A stretch of DNA of 64,000 bases from Geothrix rubra (GTDB taxonomy: Bacteria > Acidobacteriota > Holophagae > Holophagales > Holophagaceae). Shown here one piece after another: positions 8,541 through 16,197 of the stretch (positions within the stretch are counted from its first letter, which is position 1; each line of letters starts with the position of its first letter). Location of the stretch: assembly GCF_030268065.1 (NCBI RefSeq), contig NZ_BSDD01000001.1, forward strand, positions 558,001 to 622,000, in the 5' to 3' direction. The position numbers were made by a program, and so were the translations under genes. Under the pieces are notes generated by a model that searched no databases, was not told the DNA's origin, and was given only the letters and a program-made list of their open reading frames with translations.

Positions 8541-9242
8541 TCAGAGGAGGATAGCTGGCCAGAAGCCGCGGACGGCATTGAGGCACCAGAGGCGGCCTTC
8601 GCCCGCCTGGTCCAGGCGGATCTCCTCCCTCCGCAGGTCCAGGCCCCGGGCTGCGGCCCAGGTCGGCACCTCGAGGGTCTCCGTGAGGCTGGCCACCCGC
8701 CCGGCGGGGGGCGGGAGGATCAGCGCCCCCTCCACCTCCAGGCCCAACGCGGCGAGGGTGGTCTCGGCCAGGGTGCCGTCGGGCCAGAGCAGGAGGGCAT
8801 CCTCGGCCCCTCGGCTCCGGGCCGCGGCCAGGGCCGGTTGGCGCCAGGGTCCCGAGAGCCCCTTGTGGCGGGCCAGGGCACTGCCGCGGAGGTCTCCCAT
8901 GGGGTGGGGCAATGGGGCGAGGCGATAGGGAAAGGGCGTCGAAGGCAGCGGTTCCAGGCGGGCCGACACGAGCCCTTCGGGTCCGTGGAGGGCGAGCCGG
9001 AGCGCCCGGTCCCCCGGGATTCCGGCGCCGGCGATCCAGGCCCTGATCGCCGGCGCCAGGCCACTGATCCAGGGGGCCGGCAGGGCGAGGGCTCCGGCGC
9101 CATCCTCCAGGCGGGAGAGGTGGGCCGCCAGGTGCTGGGGAAGGCCTCCCGCCACCCGAAGGGCGGTTCGCGGCCCCTCCCCGACGGGAACGGGGTGGCC
9201 TGCGGGCCAGGCAGCGGCTCCGGGACCGAACAGCGCGAACAT
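8541..9242 (-). CDS. Class IV aminotransferase-like protein (PabC/Ilv-type)
   Basis: A 233-residue protein with fold-type IV PLP enzyme features: the lysine in the RHKGL motif, then an EDALLLWPDG segment, a glutamate in the AETT motif, a loop around ILPPPAGRV and a C-terminal CLNAVRGFWP that matches the usual tNSxRGixPV ending. It most resembles aminodeoxychorismate lyase (PabC), which makes p-aminobenzoate for folate, but it is short and the substrate-binding region is not diagnostic. Branched-chain or D-amino-acid aminotransferase is possible. It starts 4 bp before the pdxA stop on the minus strand and is clearly in the same operon. Confidence 0.6.
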   Translation of the reverse strand: MFALFGPGAAAWPAGHPVPVGEGPRTALRVAGGLPQHLAAHLSRLEDGAGALALPAPWISGLAPAIRAWIAGAGIPGDRALRLALHGPEGLVSARLEPLPSTPFPYRLAPLPHPMGDLRGSALARHKGLSGPWRQPALAAARSRGAEDALLLWPDGTLAETTLAALGLEVEGALILPPPAGRVASLTETLEVPTWAAARGLDLRREEIRLDQAGEGRLWCLNAVRGFWPAILL

Positions 9243-9245
9243 CCC

Positions 9246-10502
9246 TCAGGCTCCGGAGCGGTCCAGCTCCGCCTGCCAAGGCTGCCCATGGGCCCGGCCC
9301 GCCAGGCGCACCGCCAGGGCGGCGGCTTCCTGGAAGTTCGTGGGGCTGGAGATCCAGCGACCGGCCTTGTCGAAGGCCGTGCCGTGGTCCGGGCTGGTCC
9401 GGATGAAGGGCAGCCCCAGGGTCAGGTTGACGGCCCGCTCCGGCTCGAGGACCTTCACGGGAATCAGGCCCTGGTCGTGATAGAGCGCCACCACCACGTC
9501 GAATTCGCCCTTGGCGGCCCGGTGGAAGAGGCTGTCGGAGGGCAGGGGTCCGAAGAAGGCGGGCACCTGCCGGCGGGGCGGATGCAGCCCCGGTCCGGGC
9601 AAGGTCACCTCCAGCCCTGGGGCGGGCATCTCCAGAGCCGGGAGGGTTTCCCGGTCCCTCGCGTCCGCGCCCCGGAACGGCGAAGGGACGTCCTGGAAGG
9701 GGCCGCCCTCGCGGTCCCCGAAGGCCATGAAGGCGGCCTCGGCCAGGGCGATGGCCTCGCGAAGCTGAGCCTCCTCATCGCCAAAGGCCCCGTTCTCGCC
9801 CGCATGGGGATTGAGCGCGCAGAGCGCCACCCGCAGGTCCCGCTTGCCCGTGAGCTCGATGAACCGGTCGGCAGTGAAAGCGAGGGTCTCGGCCACCGCC
9901 TCGGCATCCAGATTCTCCACCACGGAGCGGAGGCTCTGGTGGACCGTATGCAGCACCACGGAGAGGCTGGGGCTCACGAAGGCCATCCGCGTGAGCGGGG
10001 AGCCGGCCAGTTCCTGGAGGAACTCCGTGTGGCCCGGGATGTCGTGGCCGGCGAGGTGGGCCGCGGCCTTGGCCATGGGCAGCGTGACCAGGGCGTCTGC
10101 GGCTCCGGAGAGGACCACCTGGGCGCCCGCCCGGATGGCCTCCACCGTGGCGGTGCCGGAGGCCGGGGAGCCTTCGCCCAGCGTCAGATCGGCGGCGGCG
10201 ATGCCGGGCGTCGGATCCAGCCAGAGGGCGCGGCCGCCCGGTTCCCTTCCTTCGCCCCGGGGCCGCGTCTCCAGGCCAGCCACGGTGCCTTCAAACCCCG
10301 CGGGGGGAGGGAAGGGCGGGTCGATCCAGCGCCAGTCCACGGACCGGCCCGGCACCTCCAGGAGCAGGTCCACGCCGGCCCGGGCGCCGAGCACGACGAC
10401 CTCGGCCCAGGCTTCCAGGGTTCCCAGGGAACGGAGCAGCAGCTCAGGACCGATCCCGCAAGGGTCTCCGAGGGTGATGGCGAGGCGGGGCCGTCGGACC
10501 AT
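9246..10502 (-). CDS. pdxA: 4-hydroxythreonine-4-phosphate dehydrogenase with insertions
   Basis: NAD-dependent step of the DXP-dependent pyridoxal phosphate pathway. Family motifs are clear: ITLGDPCGIGPE at about 9-20, the metal-binding histidine in GHTEFL (158), LNPHAGENG (230-238), GPLPSDSLF (318-326) and YHDQGL (341-346). At 418 residues it is about 80-90 longer than typical PdxA. The extra length is an insertion of about 50 residues between NPHAGENG and GPLPSDSLF (about 263-316) and another of about 30-40 in residues 50-100. It precedes the PLP-dependent aminotransferase gene. Confidence 0.92.
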   Translation of the reverse strand: MVRRPRLAITLGDPCGIGPELLLRSLGTLEAWAEVVVLGARAGVDLLLEVPGRSVDWRWIDPPFPPPAGFEGTVAGLETRPRGEGREPGGRALWLDPTPGIAAADLTLGEGSPASGTATVEAIRAGAQVVLSGAADALVTLPMAKAAAHLAGHDIPGHTEFLQELAGSPLTRMAFVSPSLSVVLHTVHQSLRSVVENLDAEAVAETLAFTADRFIELTGKRDLRVALCALNPHAGENGAFGDEEAQLREAIALAEAAFMAFGDREGGPFQDVPSPFRGADARDRETLPALEMPAPGLEVTLPGPGLHPPRRQVPAFFGPLPSDSLFHRAAKGEFDVVVALYHDQGLIPVKVLEPERAVNLTLGLPFIRTSPDHGTAFDKAGRWISSPTNFQEAAALAVRLAGRAHGQPWQAELDRSGA

Positions 10503-10537
10503 GGGCGCTCCGGAAAGGGCGGAAGGGCCGCCGATCC

Positions 10538-11020
10538 TCAGTCGTAGACCGGGATCTCAACCTCCGGAACCGGGGCGTCTTCCTTCTTGGCCGTGCGGGT
10601 CCGCCGGATCCGAGGCTCCTCTTCCTGCTTGTAGATGTACTTGATGTTGTGCTTGGGGACGAGGACGTTCGGCTCCTTCACCCGGTTGATCTTGAGGCAG
10701 TGTTTGTCGTACCACTCGATGACGCCGCGCACCTTCTCATCGTCCTGGAGGACGATCACCATCGGAGTCTTCGCCTGCATCTGCTTGAGGTAGTAGAAGC
10801 TTTCCGCGTTGGTCTGTTCCGGGGGGGCGATCCGGCGCCGGGGGCTGCCGGGCCCCTGGGGGGCCGTGGCCGCGGAAGGATTGGTGATCGGATTGGGTTC
10901 GCCGCCCGCGGTGACCGGCGAGGGCGTCGGGGTGATCCCCTCACCGCCGGCAGGCTTGGCGGGGAGGCCGAGCCTGTCCTTGAGCTCGCTGAGATTCGGG
11001 CGGATGAGCTTGCGGTTCAT
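10538..11020 (-). CDS. hfq: Hfq-family RNA chaperone with long N-terminal extension
   Basis: RNA-binding Sm-fold protein expected to help small RNAs pair with mRNAs. The Sm core lies at about residues 69-135 of 160: a QMQAKTPMVIVLQDDEKVRG Sm1 segment and an Sm2 motif VPKHNIKYIYK in place of the usual YKHAIST. An N-terminal extension of about 68 residues is rich in Pro, Gly, Thr and Ala and looks disordered, and there is an acidic/basic tail. I choose the ATG at 11020 because the protein begins there with a conserved-looking MNRKLIRPNLSELKDRLG. The upstream part of the frame looks noncoding. Sixty-odd residues of extension is unusual for Hfq. Confidence 0.75.
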   Translation of the reverse strand: MNRKLIRPNLSELKDRLGLPAKPAGGEGITPTPSPVTAGGEPNPITNPSAATAPQGPGSPRRRIAPPEQTNAESFYYLKQMQAKTPMVIVLQDDEKVRGVIEWYDKHCLKINRVKEPNVLVPKHNIKYIYKQEEEPRIRRTRTAKKEDAPVPEVEIPVYD

Positions 11021-11219
11021 GGGAATCCTGCGGGGGTTCGGAGATCCGGAGGTCGTGTCAAAGGTATCGGCCTTGCGAGCCGTTCCCTTCGACCGGACAG
11101 GACTCGCTGCTGGGCAGGAAGCCGCACGATGTCGGAGGGGATGACCCACTGTGGCAGGAGCCAAGCGGACCCTGCAAGGGAGATTGCCTCTGTTTGGATG
11201 CTTGAAAGCTGACCGAAGT

Positions 11220-12905
11220 TTAGACCCTTCCCTCCCCCGGCGCCACGGGGATTGATGGAGTAAAAACCGGCAGGGTGAGCTGGACGGTCGTCCCCTTTCC
11301 GGGGTGGCTCTGGACCTCCAGCTGCCAACCCATCTCCTGGGTCAGCTTGTAGACCAGGCTCATGCCCAGCCCCGTGCCCTCTTCGAAGGATCCGGCGAAG
11401 GGCACGAAGAGGCGCTCCAGCTGCATCCGGTCCATGCCGCAGCCATTGTCCTCCACGAGGATCCTGGCCCGATCCCCTTCGCGCCGGGCCTCCAGGCGGA
11501 CCTGGGGCGCGGGCGTGTTCCGAACGGCCTTGCGGGCATTGCTCAGCAGGTTCATGAGGACCCGGTGCACCTCCAGGGGATCCGCGTGGAAGGCCACCTC
11601 CGGGGCACTGGCGGGCGCCAGGGGGATCCCCCGGGCGCGGGGGTCCATCTCCCAGCTCCCCCGCGCCTCCTCCAGCACCTTCGGGAGCCAGAGCACCTGC
11701 GGGGCCGGCTGGCCGGGGCGGGCGAAATCGAGGAAGTCGGAGACGATGCCGTTCACGCGCTGGGTCTCGCGTTCCAGGATCCCGAGCACCCGGTCCTTCA
11801 CGTCATGGCCCGGCCCGGAGGTCTGAAGCAGCTGCACACACCCGCTGATGGAAGCCAGCGGATTGCGCAGCTCGTGGGCCAGGCCCGCAGCCAGCTGTCC
11901 CACGGTGGCCAGCCGCTCGCTGATGCGGGTCCGTTCCGCCAGGGCCTTCAGCTCGGTGAGATCCTGGAAGAGCAGGAGGTGACCGGTGGTCTGGCCGTCG
12001 GCCCCCCGCAGGGAGGCCAGGTGGCCGCCCAGCACCCGCACACCCCGGCCGGGGGTCTCGATCGAGAACTCGAACCGATGCTCCCGTCCTCGCTGGATGG
12101 GCAGGGGATCTCCGAGGGGCAGGAGCTCCTGGACGGGCCGTCCTGCGGGGATGGCGCGCCCCAGGATGGCCTCCGCCGCGGGGTTGGCCGAGGTGATCCG
12201 GTCCTCCAGATCCAGCGTGATGAGCCCCGAGGACATGGACTCCACCACCCGGAGGTGGAGGGCGGAGAGTTCGCCCACGGCGGCTTCGGAGGCACTGAGG
12301 TCTGTCTTGAGGCTCTCCAGGTTGCGCCGGATCAGCACCACCACCAGGGTGGCGGCGAAGATCTGGATGGAGGCAAGACCGAGGATGAAGGTGAGGCTTC
12401 CGGGATCCAGGTCCGGGCCGGGGCCCGACTCGCCGAAAGCCGGAAAGACGTCGAACAGGAAGCCCAGTACCACCAGGATGTGCGTGAACGAAGACAGGAC
12501 GCCCACCCACACGATCTCCGTGGTGCCGACATAGAACGCCGAAGCCAGCACCGGGAAGATGTAGAGGGTGGAGAACCGCTCCTGCGTCACCCCCTGGTAG
12601 GCGATGATGAGGGACACCAGGACCAGATCCAGCGCCAGGTTCCAGCGGATCCAGGGGAGACTGGGGGTGGGGAACACGCGCCCCAGGTGCGGGAGCCCGC
12701 GGCCGGCCTCCCAGGCCGCTTCGACCAGAAGCAGGACCAGGGCCAGGACGTAGACATTCTCCCCTGGCCCCATGGCCCTGCCTTCCTGGGGGAGGGCCAG
12801 GTGCAGGACGAGCAGGCCGAAGCTGGCGAAGAGCCGGAAGCTGAGGGGCAGGAAGGGCTGGCTGGCCTGGGAGGCCTCCGGCGAGCCTGAGGTGCGGGGG
12901 AGCAT
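11220..12905 (-). CDS. PilS/NtrB-like membrane sensor histidine kinase
   Basis: Two-component sensor kinase of 561 residues. It has about six hydrophobic segments (about residues 22-195), a PAS domain (about 215-320), a HisKA domain with H344 in the GLAHELRNPL motif, and a HATPase domain with N456 in the LLSNARKAV N-box, the EDNGCGMD G1 box (485-492) and a TGLGMSL G2 box (511-517). The architecture resembles PilS or NtrB and usually pairs with a sigma-54 response regulator, but none is adjacent, so the partner is unknown. The ATG at 12905 is divergent from the Fur-family gene, 37 bp away. Confidence 0.88.
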   Translation of the reverse strand: MLPRTSGSPEASQASQPFLPLSFRLFASFGLLVLHLALPQEGRAMGPGENVYVLALVLLLVEAAWEAGRGLPHLGRVFPTPSLPWIRWNLALDLVLVSLIIAYQGVTQERFSTLYIFPVLASAFYVGTTEIVWVGVLSSFTHILVVLGFLFDVFPAFGESGPGPDLDPGSLTFILGLASIQIFAATLVVVLIRRNLESLKTDLSASEAAVGELSALHLRVVESMSSGLITLDLEDRITSANPAAEAILGRAIPAGRPVQELLPLGDPLPIQRGREHRFEFSIETPGRGVRVLGGHLASLRGADGQTTGHLLLFQDLTELKALAERTRISERLATVGQLAAGLAHELRNPLASISGCVQLLQTSGPGHDVKDRVLGILERETQRVNGIVSDFLDFARPGQPAPQVLWLPKVLEEARGSWEMDPRARGIPLAPASAPEVAFHADPLEVHRVLMNLLSNARKAVRNTPAPQVRLEARREGDRARILVEDNGCGMDRMQLERLFVPFAGSFEEGTGLGMSLVYKLTQEMGWQLEVQSHPGKGTTVQLTLPVFTPSIPVAPGEGRV

Positions 12906-12942
12906 AGGGGGCTAGCATGCCCGAATCTGGCATCCTAGGGGT

Positions 12943-13377
12943 ATGTCAGCCCCCGAGGTCCCCCACTCGCCTTCCCTGCGCGCCGCAGGCATGCGACAGA
13001 CCCCCCAGCGGGAGGGCATCCTGCGGGTCCTGCTCGATTCGGACCGACCCCTCACGGTCGAGGAGATCTGGGAACGCATGCCCGATCGGCGCTCCGGGCT
13101 CCCGACCATCTACCGGAACCTCGAACGCTTCGTGCAGGAGGGCTGGGCCGAGAGCATCCTCGGGGCGGATCAGGTCATGCGCTTCGTCCGCTGCAATTCC
13201 CGGCACCACCATCACCACCTCCAGTGCGAGCGCTGCGGCCGGATGGCGGAGGTGGACGCCTGTGGGCTCGACGCCTCCCTCGCAGAGATGGAGCGCATCT
13301 CGGGGTTCCACATCACACGTCATCAGTTGATGCTCTTCGGCCTCTGCCCGAGCTGCCGCGCCGAAAAAGATCGTTGA
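12943..13377 (+). CDS. Fur-family metalloregulator (Fur/Zur/PerR type)
   Basis: Metal- or peroxide-responsive transcriptional repressor of 144 residues. The winged-helix domain spans about residues 18-85 (the LPTIYRNLERF recognition helix region) and is followed by a run of histidines at 88-92. Two CxxC pairs form the structural zinc site, C95-x2-C98 and C135-x2-C138. The N-terminal 15 residues are extra relative to short family members. Which metal it senses cannot be read from the sequence. Its stop codon overlaps the -35 element of the downstream tRNA promoter. Confidence 0.9.
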   Translation: MSAPEVPHSPSLRAAGMRQTPQREGILRVLLDSDRPLTVEEIWERMPDRRSGLPTIYRNLERFVQEGWAESILGADQVMRFVRCNSRHHHHHLQCERCGRMAEVDACGLDASLAEMERISGFHITRHQLMLFGLCPSCRAEKDR

Positions 13378-13402
13378 CCGTCCCAGCGCCCATTGCTAGG
13401 AT
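13374..13402 (+). promoter_or_regulatory. Sigma-70 promoter of the tRNA-Gly/tRNA-Cys operon
   Basis: A TTGACC -35 (13374-13379), a 17-bp spacer and a TAGGAT -10 (13397-13402) lie 11 bp upstream of the tRNA-Gly gene. The -35 includes the TGA stop of the Fur-family gene, so gene end and promoter overlap. Match and spacing are near consensus. Confidence 0.75.
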
Positions 13403-13413
13403 CTAAGTCTCAT

Positions 13414-13488
<75 letters not shown>

Positions 13489-13492
13489 CCAC

Positions 13493-13516
13493 CCCGGGCC
13501 GCACCAGCGGCCCGGG
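13493..13516 (+). other. Hairpin in the spacer between two tRNAs
   Basis: A perfect 10-bp stem, CCCGGGCCGC / GCGGCCCGGG, with an ACCA loop lies between tRNA-Gly and tRNA-Cys. It is not followed by a T-run, so a processing or pausing signal is more likely than a terminator. This function is inferred. Confidence 0.5.
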
Positions 13517-13540
13517 TCGTTTCAGAAGCAGGTCCAGCAA

Positions 13541-13615
13541 GGCGCCGTAGCCAAGTGGTAAGGCCGCAGACTGCAAATCTGCCATTCATCGGTTCGATTC
13601 CGATCGGCGCCTCCA
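13541..13615 (+). tRNA. tRNA-Cys (GCA)
   Basis: The cloverleaf has a GGCGCCG/CGGCGCC acceptor, anticodon loop CTGCAAA with anticodon GCA, T-loop TTCGATT, discriminator T and encoded CCA at 13613-13615. It is 52 bp after tRNA-Gly and probably shares its transcript. Confidence 0.97.
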
Positions 13616-13617
13616 AC

Positions 13618-13643
13618 GAAGCCCCCGCAAGGGGGCTTCTTCG
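13618..13643 (+). terminator. Rho-independent terminator after tRNA-Cys
   Basis: GAAGCCCCC-GCAA-GGGGGCTTC forms a 9-bp GC-rich stem with a GCAA tetraloop starting 3 bp after the tRNA CCA. The tail TTCGT is only moderately T-rich. It ends the tRNA-Gly/tRNA-Cys operon. Confidence 0.75.
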
Positions 13644-13724
13644 TCCCCGGGGATCGGGGCTCCGCGGGGCGTACAGCCGTACGGCACCCCGCGCGTCAGG
13701 GGTGCGTCACCCTCTCCGGGCGGG

Positions 13725-14822
13725 CTAGGGAACCTGGATGATCTCCGCGCTGGAGACGGCAGGCCCTGTGGTGACGAGCCGTCCGACCGCCAGCACCTTC
13801 CCGCTGGGGAGCAGCGTGGCCGTGTGGTAGATCCGCGGGAGGTTGAGACTGCCCGTGGTCGTCCAGGTTCCCGCGCCCGGATCGTAGATCTCCGCGTTGG
13901 CGAGGACCCCCGTGGCATTCCCGCCCCCCGTCACCAGCACCTTCCCGTTCGCGAGCAACGTCGCGGTCTGGACGCTGCGCGCCACGCTCAAGTTCCCGGT
14001 AGGGGTCCAGGTCCCCGCGGCCGGGTCGTAGAGCTCGGCCGTCGCGAGATGGGTGGTCGAGAACCCGCCGACGACCAGCACCTTGCCGTTGGGGAGGAGG
14101 GTCGCCGAGTGGTCGTCCCGGGGCGCGCCGATGCTCGTGGTCGGGCTCCAGAGGCCCGTGGACGGGTCGTAGATCTCTGTGCTGGCCCCCACCACGAGCA
14201 CCGTTCCGTTGGGCAGCAGGGTCGCGGTGTGGCAGACCTGAGCCGTCCCCAGGCTTCCAGTGGTAGTCCAGAGACCGGTCGCAGGATCGTAGACCTCGGC
14301 GCTTGCAAGGTACCCGGAGGCCCCACTGCCACCGGCCACGAGCACCCGTCCATCGGAGAGGAGGGTGGCCGTGTGGAACATGCGCGCCGTGGCCAGACTG
14401 CCCGTGGCGGCCCAGGTTCCCTTCGAGGGATCGTAGATTTCGGCGCTCGCCTGGCCCGCAGGTTCGGTGCCCCCTCCCACCACGAGCACGGTTCCGTTCT
14501 TGAGCAGGGTGGCCGTGTGGTACCCGCGGCCCGTTCCCATGCTTCCCGTGGCCGTCCAGGTGCCCGCGGCGGGGTCGTAGATCTCGGCACTGGTGAGGTT
14601 CAGGGTGGCCCCGTAGCCACCGGCCACGAGCACCTTCCCGTTCGGCAGCAGGGTCGCGGTGTGGCAGCCCCGTCCGGCGACCAGGCTTCCCGTGTAGGCC
14701 CAGGTTCCGGGTGGGGGAGGGGGTGTCCCCGCGGCCTCCGTGGATTTGCTCCCGCCCCCGCATCCCAGGATCAGGACCAGCGAAGCGGCCAGGGAGACAA
14801 GGCAGGCGCGGACCCCATTCAC
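13725..14822 (-). CDS. Kelch/galactose-oxidase-like beta-propeller lipoprotein
   Basis: A 365-residue surface or periplasmic protein. The signal peptide ends in a lipobox (LILG-C21), so it should be lipid-anchored at Cys21. A short proline-rich linker (residues 33-38) follows, then seven repeats of about 40-48 residues from about residue 54, each with HTATLLPNGKVLVAGG and SAEIYDPATGTW cores. Seven such repeats fit one beta-propeller. The fourth repeat is shortened by several residues, and the last one ends without the YDP/TW half. The start is a GTG at 14822 with a GGAGGT ribosome site 8 nt upstream. Substrate or partner is unknown; the repeats suggest protein or sugar binding. Confidence 0.85.
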   Translation of the reverse strand: MNGVRACLVSLAASLVLILGCGGGSKSTEAAGTPPPPPGTWAYTGSLVAGRGCHTATLLPNGKVLVAGGYGATLNLTSAEIYDPAAGTWTATGSMGTGRGYHTATLLKNGTVLVVGGGTEPAGQASAEIYDPSKGTWAATGSLATARMFHTATLLSDGRVLVAGGSGASGYLASAEVYDPATGLWTTTGSLGTAQVCHTATLLPNGTVLVVGASTEIYDPSTGLWSPTTSIGAPRDDHSATLLPNGKVLVVGGFSTTHLATAELYDPAAGTWTPTGNLSVARSVQTATLLANGKVLVTGGGNATGVLANAEIYDPGAGTWTTTGSLNLPRIYHTATLLPSGKVLAVGRLVTTGPAVSSAEIIQVP

Positions 14823-15121
14823 AACGACCTCCGTGAGGATCTGAAGACGATCAGGTGGAAAAATAAGGCACGGGCTTATCCATCTAATCTAAGTCCCTTA
14901 CCAAATCCGCACCAGACTCCCGATTCAAATTGTATCTTTATTTTACAATCGCAGAAATAAGGAATGACATGCAAGTTGATTTCATACAAATGTTTACATG
15001 TTGTCTTGAAAAGGATGTCGAAATGAATGAACCAGGGACCGCCCCCTTCCAGCCCTGGCGTCCGTTGCCACGGGCGGTTGGCAGGGGGGACCTGGCTGGG
15101 TTCCCGGAGGACTCCCGAGGG
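14823..15121. other. AT-rich intergenic island
   Basis: About 300 bp without a convincing gene. Positions 14855-15025 are strikingly AT-rich against the surrounding GC-rich DNA. They contain an inverted repeat ATTGTA (14929-14934) / TACAAT (14944-14949) with a 9-bp spacer, suggestive of an operator, and several T-rich and TATA-like hexamers. It lies upstream of the minus-strand kelch lipoprotein and probably carries its promoter, which I cannot place exactly. The plus-strand frame that opens here runs on as an antisense shadow of the thioesterase. Confidence 0.5.
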
Positions 15122-15595
15122 TCAGGACCCCTGGCTGAAATGGTCTGGCATCTGCACGGCCACCACCTCGCCGCGGGCCGTGGTGAGCCCGGCGGCCGAC
15201 ACCGTGGCCTCCACGACCACACGGCGGCCCTTGATCTCCTTCACCCGCCCCCGGATCTCCAGCTCGCCGCCAAGCGGAGTGGGCCGGAGGTAGTCCACGT
15301 GCAGGGAGGCCGTCACGAACCGGTAGGCCGGCAGGCTGTCCATGGCCCGTCCTTCCTGGCGGTACATGGCTGCGGCCGCGGTGCCGGTGCCATGGCAGTC
15401 CACCAGGGAGGCGATGAGCCCACCGTAGACAAAGCCGGGAATGGCCATGTGTTCAGGGCGTGGCTGGAACCGGGTGACGGACTCCTCTCCCTCCCACCGG
15501 GTCTGGATCCGGTGCCCGGACGCGTTCAGGCGGCCGCAGCCGTAGCAGTGGGCGACGTTCTCAGGGTAGAAGTCCTGGAAGGCGGGCTCGGACAT
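15122..15595 (-). CDS. PaaI-family hotdog thioesterase
   Basis: A 157-residue single hotdog-fold protein expected to hydrolyse acyl-CoA or a similar thioester in the cytoplasm. The central helix region PGFVYGGLIASLVDCHGTGT (about 53-72) carries the family's gly-rich HGG-like turn, and LHVDYLRPTPLGGELEIRG is the typical second half. A CYGCG motif at about residues 17-21 near the N-terminus is common in a subset of these enzymes. The substrate is not predictable. It is followed 21 bp upstream by the membrane-protein gene on the same strand. Confidence 0.8.
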   Translation of the reverse strand: MSEPAFQDFYPENVAHCYGCGRLNASGHRIQTRWEGEESVTRFQPRPEHMAIPGFVYGGLIASLVDCHGTGTAAAAMYRQEGRAMDSLPAYRFVTASLHVDYLRPTPLGGELEIRGRVKEIKGRRVVVEATVSAAGLTTARGEVVAVQMPDHFSQGS

Positions 15596-15616
15596 GGTTC
15601 CTCCGCGGCTGCGGGT

Positions 15617-16153
15617 TCAGGCGCTCCGGCGACGCGCGGCCGTCCCCAGGATGACGCCGAGGACCACGGACCAGAGTGCCGCGAGGCCCACCTGGAAATC
15701 CACGGGCAGGCTGAAGGTGAGGGTGTGGGCGGGCACCCAGAACCAGAGGAGCGTCCAGAGCGCCGGTGCCATGCCCTCGAACCCGCGGCGCCGGAGGATG
15801 AGGTTGTCCTCCAGCCGGTGGAACAGCATCATCTGCGGCCCGAAGAACAGGTTCGTGAGGGCCGACAGCGCGAAGGCCAGCCCCACCCCGGAACCCAGGA
15901 AGGCGGGCAGCATGCGGTGCTCCAGGAGGGCGAGGGTGAAGCCGCGCATGCCCACGAAGCCCGCCTTGATGACGAGGCCCAGCAGGGCCCAGGCGCCGAC
16001 CTTGGCGAGGAGCTCCAGGGAGGTGCAGGGCAGGGCCGGGCGGCGGGCCCGGAGCCCGGCGGCGATCAGCTCGCCCAGGGTGCCCAGCAGCCCGAACTGG
16101 CAGGCGGCGGAGAGGAGGGGATGGGACTGGACCCAGAGGCGGTAGGCGAGCAT
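15617..16153 (-). CDS. Small multi-pass membrane protein, possibly Mpv17/PMP22-like
   Basis: A 178-residue protein with about four hydrophobic segments. The C-terminal part, around WVPAHTLTFSLPVDFQ and the following W-S-V-V-L-G, is loosely reminiscent of the Mpv17/PMP22 signature (W-x-QxxNFxxVP...R...W), but the match is too weak to name the family firmly. No catalytic residues are apparent. It lies between the thioesterase and mnmA genes on the same strand. Confidence 0.6.
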   Translation of the reverse strand: MLAYRLWVQSHPLLSAACQFGLLGTLGELIAAGLRARRPALPCTSLELLAKVGAWALLGLVIKAGFVGMRGFTLALLEHRMLPAFLGSGVGLAFALSALTNLFFGPQMMLFHRLEDNLILRRRGFEGMAPALWTLLWFWVPAHTLTFSLPVDFQVGLAALWSVVLGVILGTAARRRSA

Positions 16154-16197
16154 TCCGGAAGCCTAGCCGGGAAGGCGCGCGGCACGGATCACAGCGT

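Noticed and set aside
13201-13226. Histidine run in the Fur-family gene as an artificial tag
   Set aside because: It sits at the conserved histidine-rich metal-binding position of the family.
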